Below are positions 5,901 to 11,138 of a DNA stretch of 11,138 nt, one piece after another. The stretch comes from Chitinophaga pinensis (GTDB taxonomy: Bacteria > Planctomycetota > Phycisphaerae > Phycisphaerales > SM1A02). The number at the start of each line of letters is the position of its first letter. Positions within the stretch are counted from its first letter, which is position 1. The position numbers were made by a program, and so were the translations under genes. The notes under the pieces are model-generated. The model made no database searches. It was not told the origin of the DNA and was given only the letters and a program-made list of their open reading frames with translations. The DNA lies in assembly GCA_943329105.2 (NCBI GenBank), contig CALQCP020000055.1, positions 1-11,138 of the forward strand, in the 5' to 3' direction.

Positions 5901-7550
5901 ATGCGAACGATTCTGATTCTCACGCTCATCATGTTCGGTGCGTCCGCACCGCCGTCCGCACCGCCGGCACGCGCGACGACGCCAGCAACGCGCGTCGGTG
6001 GCCCCGCAGCCAAGACCTTGCGACCGAACTTTGTTTTCATCCAAGCCGAGGCGCAGGGCTGGTCGAGCACGTCCGTCGATATGGATGGTCAGCCGCCGTC
6101 GCTCGCGCGCCCAGAGGGTCTGACGCCAAACATTCAGAAGATGGCAGCGGACGGTATGCGGTTCAGCGATTTCTATACATCGTGCCCGCGCTGCACGCCG
6201 TCGCGTGCGAGTTGGGTGACGGGTATCAGTCCCGCCAAATTACATATGACGTTTCAGAACGAAGGCGGCGCCAACAAGCGCGAGACCGGTGATTCGTCGC
6301 GGTATCCATTGATGCGCACGATCGCGCCATCGCCCGACACCGATCTACCGACGGGCGTGAAGACCAGCGGCGGCATGCTGCATGATCTCGGCTACGGAAC
6401 TGCGCATTTTGGTAAGTGGCATGTTGGTCGTGCCGCGCCGAGCGCGGTGGGATTTGATCTCTGCGATGGTGCGAATAGCAATCAGGGACCTGATCGCGGC
6501 AGCGCGCCGAATCCGAAGCAAGCGGTCATGATCACCGACCGTGGTATCGAATTCATGAAGCAGCAAGTGCAGGCTGGCAAGCCGTTTTTCGTGCAGATAT
6601 CGCACTATGGATTCGGTAGCGAGGAAGAGGCGACGCCGGAAGCACTCGCAGCCGCCAAGGCGCTTGTTCCCGGCATGAGTGGCAAGCCAATGGGTGCCAT
6701 CGCTGGTGCACGCGACGTCGATACGCAAGTTGGGCGCGTCCTCGCAGCACTCAAGGACATGGGTGTTGCCGACAACACGTATGTCTTCTACAGCGCAGAC
6801 CACGGGTCACAGGGTGGTGGTGGCGGTGCGGGTGCCGTCGGCGGTCGCGGTCGCAGCCTGCCCAATCCGCCGTTCAGCGGCGCGAAGGGCAGCGTGAGCG
6901 AGGGCGGAATTCGCGTTCCGTTCATTGTGATTGGGCCAGGGATCGCAGCCGGAAAGGTGAGCGCGGTGCGCGGCACTGGTATGGATTTACTACCGACCAT
7001 GCTTGACCTTGCGGGTGCGCCCGTCGCAAAGTCTTCTGAGCCTGACGCCCGCACGGCGATCGAGGGTGGCAGTTTGGTGCCAGTACTCAAGAGTGGCGGT
7101 GAAGGAAAGGTTGCGCGCTCTCATGAAGAAATCGTCATTCACTTTCCGCACTACGACCTGAATAACGGTGGGCCAGCATCAGCCATCTATGTTGGAAACT
7201 GGAAACTGATTCACAATTACGACACCGACAAGGTGATGCTGTACGACATTTCCAAGGATCGTCCCGAGGCGCACGATGTTGCCGCCGAGCAGGCGGACAC
7301 CGTCAAGGACCTGCGTTCTCGACTGGATGCGTATCTGAAAGCCGTGAATGCGCAGTTGCCGGTGGTGAATCCCAACCCCGGCAGTCCCGATGCTGACGCT
7401 GGAGGCAATACACCCAAGCAGCCAGGTGGCAAGGGCGGCAAGGGCGGCGGCGGTAAAGGCGGCGGTGGTAGTGGCAAGGGTGGCGGTCAAGGTGGCAGCG
7501 GAAACAATGGTGGTAACAAGCAAGGCCAAGGAACGAGCAATGACAACTAA
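5901..7550 (+). CDS. secreted type I sulfatase with altered N-terminal metal site and glycine-rich tail
   Basis: This 549-residue protein belongs to the formylglycine-dependent sulfatases, which release sulfate from esters. A Sec signal covers about 1-25 (cleavage after ARA). The modification motif is CTPSR with Cys98, followed by ASWVTG as in the usual C-x-P-S-R-xxxxTG pattern; this Cys must be converted to formylglycine by a maturase not seen here. GKWH (171-174), SHYGFG (234-239), SADHG (298-302) and KGSVSEGGIRVPFIVIGPG (329-347) complete the fold. The first metal-binding strand, normally ADDLGYGD, reads AEAQGWSS (49-56), so the Asp-Asp pair is Glu50-Ala51. A glycine-rich loop (304-317) follows SADHG beside the active site, and the last 49 residues are a Gly/Lys/Gln/Asn-rich tail. 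It starts 4 bp after the anti-sigma stop. The substrate is not identified; it may be an algal or mucin sulfated glycan, as often in Planctomycetota. Confidence 0.88.
   Translation: MRTILILTLIMFGASAPPSAPPARATTPATRVGGPAAKTLRPNFVFIQAEAQGWSSTSVDMDGQPPSLARPEGLTPNIQKMAADGMRFSDFYTSCPRCTPSRASWVTGISPAKLHMTFQNEGGANKRETGDSSRYPLMRTIAPSPDTDLPTGVKTSGGMLHDLGYGTAHFGKWHVGRAAPSAVGFDLCDGANSNQGPDRGSAPNPKQAVMITDRGIEFMKQQVQAGKPFFVQISHYGFGSEEEATPEALAAAKALVPGMSGKPMGAIAGARDVDTQVGRVLAALKDMGVADNTYVFYSADHGSQGGGGGAGAVGGRGRSLPNPPFSGAKGSVSEGGIRVPFIVIGPGIAAGKVSAVRGTGMDLLPTMLDLAGAPVAKSSEPDARTAIEGGSLVPVLKSGGEGKVARSHEEIVIHFPHYDLNNGGPASAIYVGNWKLIHNYDTDKVMLYDISKDRPEAHDVAAEQADTVKDLRSRLDAYLKAVNAQLPVVNPNPGSPDADAGGNTPKQPGGKGGKGGGGKGGGGSGKGGGQGGSGNNGGNKQGQGTSNDN
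7401..7538 (+). repeat. glycine-rich tail-coding tract of the sulfatase
   Basis: This part encodes residues 501-546, mostly Gly with Lys, Gln, Asn and Ser in repeats of GGKGG and GGGGSGKGG type. Codons are GGC/GGT mixtures, not a perfect DNA repeat, so the composition seems kept at the protein level. Similar tracts occur in the next gene. Confidence 0.8.
7528..7532 (+). promoter_or_regulatory. Shine-Dalgarno sequence of the multidomain gene
   Basis: AAGGA lies 7 nt before the ATG at 7540. It favours this start over the in-frame ATG at 7558, which would be 25 nt from it. The site lies inside the sulfatase gene, so the two are probably translationally coupled. Confidence 0.7.
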
Positions 7551-10500
7551 TCAAAGCATGACGGCATTCGGTCTCAGCGCGGCGCTGGTGGCATTCTCCA
7601 CCGCTGCAACGGCGCATCCACCGGAAGCATCGGGGGCTCATCATGATGTTCCTACTCGAGCCTGGCATGATGCACACCAAGGCGTGGAGTATCGGGGCTC
7701 ACTCATGGCAGTGCGCGCCGACGGCGTGACTCTTCAGCTTGATGACGGCGCGGTAGTCAGCATTCCGATGGTGGATCTTGATCCCGACGATCGCACGCAG
7801 GCGGAATCGAAACTCACTGCGGTGCGCTCACTGAATAAGGCAGTGTTTGCACCGCCCGCTGCAACCGCGACTGCGCCCAAGTTGCCGAACACCACCGCGC
7901 CGTGGCAAGCAGCTTCGTTCGCGCCTTTTGCGCCGTTCGTTCGTACGCACGCGGACGCGCAGTGGCTCTATGTGGAGTCGGACGGGCTGCCGCATGCGCC
8001 AGTGGATTTCACCATGATGGTTGGCATTCGCGCATGGCAGCAACAGGTACCGATTCCCCAGGCATACACGGGCGACAATGCTTGGCAGATTCCGCTTCGC
8101 CCGGCGTTTGCAGAGATTCCTATTTCTGGCAAGAACGGGTTACGCCGGGGCGCCATCGCATTGGCGGCGAACGGTATTCCGATCTTCAATGCGTACAACA
8201 ACCGAGGCGAAGATTCGTTCGCGATCGGCGAACTTGATGATTTCGGTGGCCATTGCGGACGCGCGGATGACTATCACTATCACGCAGCGCCGCTCGCACT
8301 TCAGAAGGCGGTTGGAGCCAAAAACCCACTTGCGTTTGCGCTCGATGGATTCGCCATCTATGGTCTGTTTGATCCGAAGGCGAAGGCTGGCGCGGATAGC
8401 GCGTGTCCGCTCGGTGCAACAACGGCGCTTGACCAGTGGAACGGGCATGAATGCACAGTTCCTGCCGGCCAAGGCATTGATGGTGGAACGCGTTCGTACC
8501 ACTATCACGCAAGCAAGACGTATCCGTACATCAACGGAGGCATGCGCGGCAAGGTCACCGTCTCTGCCGATGGCGAAGAAATCAATCCGCAGGCGCATGC
8601 AGCACCGTTCCGACCTTCGCTGCCGCCGTTGCGCGGAGCCAGCATCACTGGTTTCAAGCAGACAGGTCCGAAAGCATGGTCGCTCTCGTATCAGGTCTCG
8701 GGGCGAACATCACGGATTGATTACGCGATCGATGAATCGGGCAAGGTGAAGTTGAGCTTTGTCGGCCCTGATGGCAAGACGCAAGAAGAGTCATATTCAC
8801 GGCAAGCGCGCGCGGGTGGTGGTCCAGGTGGTGGAGGTCAAGGTGGACCAGGCGGTGGTGGCCAAGGCGGCGGTGGCGGGAAGGGCGGCGGCGGTCGTCG
8901 CGGCGGGCAGGGTGGTGGCCAAGGCGGCGGCGGTCCGCCACCAAATGAAGTGCGTCGTACCGCGGCTCCTTCGAAGGATGGATTCGAAGTGCATTCATCG
9001 GGCGTCGGTGCCGATGGAATGTTGGGCAAGAAGTACACCTGCGATGGAGACAGCATTTCGCCACCGATCGAATGGACGGGCCTGCCCGTAGCTACCAAGA
9101 GCGTGGCGATTGCCATGCATCACGTTCCGCCGGGCGGCAAGGAAGGTGTTGACGAACACGCGTACATCGTTCTGTGGGGGCTGAGTCCTGCAACGAAGGC
9201 GCTTGCTGAGAGTCAGCATGATCTTGGCACGTGGGGAATCAACACCGTCAACCGTCGCGCGGAATATGCGCCGCCGTGCTCAAAGGGTCCGGGCGAGAAG
9301 TCCTACATGGTGACCGTGTACGCGCTGTCCGCGGAGCCAAAGCTCACCGCCGGGCGCGCGGGTTTCACCGAGCTGCTTGCAGCGATCAAAGACACCACCA
9401 TTTCCATCGCCGAAGTGGAGCTGCGCTATGCACGCGAGCGCGGCGCTGGTGATGAGCCGCCGCCGCCACGCGACGATGGTGAGCAGGGCGGTGCTGGTGA
9501 TCCTCCGCCACCGCCACCTCCGCCGCCGGGCGATCAGAATGGCAAGGGAGGCAAAGGCGGTAAGGGCGGTCGCGGTCAAGGTGGTGGACAGGGTGGCGGT
9601 GGTGGCGGCCAAGGCGGCCAAGCGAGGGGACAAGGCGGGGGAGGTCAGGGTGGCGGTGGCGGCGGCCAAGCCGGCGAGCGCGGGTCGCTGATCGGTCGCA
9701 TGACGGCCTTTCATACGGATGTTCCCGCGCATGCGTCCGACATAGTGCTGGTACGTCCATCCGATCGATCAATCACTGCATCAGTGGCGGTGTCAAAGTC
9801 CGTTGATGCATCGATCGAATATTGGCGCGCCGGCGACACCGTCAAGCAGCACACTGCGCCCGTTCGTGTTGAGCCTGGGCATGTTGCACTGATTGAGTTG
9901 AAGGATTTAGCACCCGGCACCGCGTATCGCTACCGGCTGATCACCCAGAGTGGCGCCGATGCCGCAGTGCCCGGCGAGGAGCACGGATTCCGAACGCAAG
10001 CTCCCGCTGGAAAGCCATTCACCTTCACCATGCAGGCGGATTCGCACCTGGACGCCAACATGGACCCAAAGGTCTATACCCGCGCGCTACAGAACGCGCT
10101 GGCAGATGCGCCCGATTTCCATATGGACCTCGGCGACACCTTCATGACTGACAAGCGTCGCGATGACTTTCACCAAACCGCTCCGCAGTACGAAGCGCAG
10201 CGCTGGTACTTCGGGCAACTGTGTGCTGACGCGCCGCTCTTCATGACGCTTGGAAATCACGACGGCGAATCCGGCAGTGCTGGCACACGCCCCGATGACA
10301 TGGGTCCGTGGTCATTCACTATGCGCACGGAACGCTTCCCCGCTCCTGTCATCGCTTCCGCGACGAGCGGCGCAAACGGCGGGATGTATTCGGGTCTCAC
10401 CACCATGACCGATGGCCGTGGCTCCAACTATTACGCGTTCACTTGGGGTGATGCGTTGGTGGTAGTGCTCGATCCATTCTGGCCGACGACCGAGCGCGCG

Positions 10501-11138
10501 GGCGGTGGTGGGCGAGGTGGATCTGGCGGCGGAGGTGGTGGCGGCGGTGGACGCGGTGGACCTGGCGGTCCCGATGGTCCCGGCGGACCTGGGCAGGCCG
10601 CAGCAAAGAAACTCGAACCAACCGACCAAAGTTGGACTCGCACGCTCGGTCGCGCGCAGTACGACTGGCTGGCGAGAACACTCGCAGCGTCGAAGGCGAA
10701 GTACAAGTTTGTCTTCATCCACCATCTTGTTGGCGGATTGGGTGGGCAAGAGTCGCGCGGCGGTGTGGAGAGCGCGCCCTTCTTTGAGTGGGGCGGCAAG
10801 AATGCGGACGGAACGCCCGGGTTCGCCGCACACCGACCCGGTTGGCCGATGCCGATTCATGACCTCTTAGTAAAGAATGGCGTTTCTGCGGTGTTCCATG
10901 GTCACGACCATGTCTATGTGCATAGCGAACTTGATGGCGTGACATACCAGTGCGTGCCGCAACCTGGCAACGCGCTCGGCGGAACGAGGAGCGCAGAGGA
11001 ATACGGGTACGCATCCGGCACCATTCTTGGAAGCCCTGGACATGTACGCGTGCGGGTAACGCCCGATGCAGCAACCGTCGACTTTGTGCGCGCCTCGCTC
11101 GGAGACGAAGGCAGCGGTGGCCGCAAAGAGAAAGAAGC
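7540..11138 (+). CDS. very long exported multidomain protein: SHD1-like, YHYH, PEBP, purple-acid-phosphatase-like metallophosphoesterase (3' end outside window)
   Basis: One frame stays open from ATG 7540 to the right edge (1199 codons, no stop). The ATG overlaps the sulfatase stop by 11 bp. A Sec signal covers 1-25 (cleavage after ATA). Residues about 35-85 (TRAWHDAHQGVEYRG, then VTLQLDDGAVVSIPMVDLD) resemble the SHD1 domain. Residues about 135-345 are a YHYH domain with two YHYH motifs (245-248 and 320-323). After a Gly-rich linker (426-465), residues 482-632 are a YbhB/YbcL-type PEBP domain (KKYTCDGDSISPPIEW, then TVYAL). A second linker (633-715) has nine prolines in a row. Residues about 733-820 look like the Fn3-like N domain of purple acid phosphatases. 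Then come the metal motifs of a metallophosphoesterase: DSH (834-836), GD (865-866), GNHD (905-908), His1061-His1062 and GHDH (1121-1124). A Gly-rich insert (988-1022) sits inside this domain. A secreted phosphoesterase is the best-supported activity; the roles of the YHYH and PEBP parts are unknown. Confidence 0.88.
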   Translation, partial: MTTNQSMTAFGLSAALVAFSTAATAHPPEASGAHHDVPTRAWHDAHQGVEYRGSLMAVRADGVTLQLDDGAVVSIPMVDLDPDDRTQAESKLTAVRSLNKAVFAPPAATATAPKLPNTTAPWQAASFAPFAPFVRTHADAQWLYVESDGLPHAPVDFTMMVGIRAWQQQVPIPQAYTGDNAWQIPLRPAFAEIPISGKNGLRRGAIALAANGIPIFNAYNNRGEDSFAIGELDDFGGHCGRADDYHYHAAPLALQKAVGAKNPLAFALDGFAIYGLFDPKAKAGADSACPLGATTALDQWNGHECTVPAGQGIDGGTRSYHYHASKTYPYINGGMRGKVTVSADGEEINPQAHAAPFRPSLPPLRGASITGFKQTGPKAWSLSYQVSGRTSRIDYAIDESGKVKLSFVGPDGKTQEESYSRQARAGGGPGGGGQGGPGGGGQGGGGGKGGGGRRGGQGGGQGGGGPPPNEVRRTAAPSKDGFEVHSSGVGADGMLGKKYTCDGDSISPPIEWTGLPVATKSVAIAMHHVPPGGKEGVDEHAYIVLWGLSPATKALAESQHDLGTWGINTVNRRAEYAPPCSKGPGEKSYMVTVYALSAEPKLTAGRAGFTELLAAIKDTTISIAEVELRYARERGAGDEPPPPRDDGEQGGAGDPPPPPPPPPGDQNGKGGKGGKGGRGQGGGQGGGGGGQGGQARGQGGGGQGGGGGGQAGERGSLIGRMTAFHTDVPAHASDIVLVRPSDRSITASVAVSKSVDASIEYWRAGDTVKQHTAPVRVEPGHVALIELKDLAPGTAYRYRLITQSGADAAVPGEEHGFRTQAPAGKPFTFTMQADSHLDANMDPKVYTRALQNALADAPDFHMDLGDTFMTDKRRDDFHQTAPQYEAQRWYFGQLCADAPLFMTLGNHDGESGSAGTRPDDMGPWSFTMRTERFPAPVIASATSGANGGMYSGLTTMTDGRGSNYYAFTWGDALVVVLDPFWPTTERAGGGGRGGSGGGGGGGGGRGGPGGPDGPGGPGQAAAKKLEPTDQSWTRTLGRAQYDWLARTLAASKAKYKFVFIHHLVGGLGGQESRGGVESAPFFEWGGKNADGTPGFAAHRPGWPMPIHDLLVKNGVSAVFHGHDHVYVHSELDGVTYQCVPQPGNALGGTRSAEEYGYASGTILGSPGHVRVRVTPDAATVDFVRASLGDEGSGGRKEKE
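8815..8943 (+). repeat. glycine-rich linker 1 between YHYH and PEBP domains
   Basis: The tract encodes residues 426-468, almost only Gly with interspersed Gln, Pro, Lys and Arg (GGGGQGG and GGGGKGGGG-type units), ending in three prolines. On DNA it is built of GGN codons, mainly GGC and GGT. It should be a flexible, mildly basic spacer. Confidence 0.85.
9436..9684 (+). repeat. proline- and glycine-rich linker 2 between PEBP and phosphoesterase regions
   Basis: The tract encodes residues 633-715. An acidic part with PPPP is followed by nine consecutive Pro codons (9502-9528). A long Gly/Lys/Gln/Arg run follows that begins GKGGKGGKGG, like the sulfatase tail. A rigid polyproline rod followed by a flexible segment would hold the phosphoesterase away from the rest. 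The nine-proline run should need elongation factor P for smooth translation. Confidence 0.85.
10501..10605 (+). repeat. glycine-rich insertion inside the metallophosphoesterase domain
   Basis: The tract encodes residues 988-1022: a Gly/Arg run with nine consecutive Gly, then GGPGGPDGPGGPG. It lies between the GNHD motif and the HH motif, directly after a DPFWPTTERA strand end, where other phosphoesterases would have a short loop. The rest of the fold is intact around it, so it is probably a loop expansion. Confidence 0.8.

Noticed and set aside
8654..9116. Minus-strand ORFs rich in Pro/Ala/Thr opposite the glycine-rich tracts, here and at 9280-9772 and 10312-10860
   Set aside because: They arise as antisense shadows of GGN codon runs within the long plus-strand ORF, which carries the recognisable domains.
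9684..9702. Separate phosphoesterase gene starting at ATG 9700 rather than a fusion
   Set aside because: The upstream frame is open with no stop, no Shine-Dalgarno sequence precedes 9700, and a start there would lack a signal peptide for a domain of an exported type.
7414..10600. Glycine-codon tracts as a CRISPR or DNA satellite array
   Set aside because: There are no regular unit lengths or spacers; all tracts are in frame within coding sequence and vary in synonymous codons.

Overview
The window looks like part of a Planctomycetota chromosome. This is inferred from the mix of families: a secreted sulfatase, an ECF sigma factor paired with a membrane anti-sigma protein, an SHD1-like domain, a YHYH domain and long glycine-rich linkers. 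The DNA is GC-rich and densely coded. No gap between genes exceeds about 170 bp, and I see no tRNA, rRNA, CRISPR array, insertion sequence or phage gene.

Layout. Positions 2-205 (+) are the last 67 codons of what looks like an RND-efflux periplasmic adaptor. Converging on it is a minus-strand pair: a Tat-exported amidase-signature enzyme (223-1974) and, upstream of it, a membrane-anchored coiled-coil protein (2039-2698). A divergent intergenic region (2699-2869) carries a 19-bp tandem repeat and a good minus-strand promoter. To its right is a plus-strand lipoprotein (2870-3598) with a possible CsgG/TolB-like fold, then a GNAT acetyltransferase (3643-4170). A GC-rich hairpin and a small dyad fill the 140 bp before the next operon.

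The main interest is a tightly packed plus-strand operon from 4311 to the right edge: ECF sigma factor, single-pass anti-sigma protein with a large extracytoplasmic domain, secreted sulfatase, and one very long exported protein that starts at 7540 and is still open at 11138. Junctions are a 4-bp overlap, a 4-bp gap and an 11-bp overlap, each with a good Shine-Dalgarno sequence. The last ORF has at least 1199 codons without a stop. It joins a signal peptide, an SHD1-like domain, a YHYH domain with two YHYH motifs, a YbhB/YbcL-type PEBP domain, a purple-acid-phosphatase-like Fn3 domain and a complete metallophosphoesterase. Glycine-rich tracts separate or interrupt these modules, and similar tracts occur in the sulfatase.

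My inference is that the sigma/anti-sigma pair senses an envelope or extracellular cue and controls export of a sulfate-ester and phosphate-ester hydrolysing module. The substrate cannot be read from the sequence.
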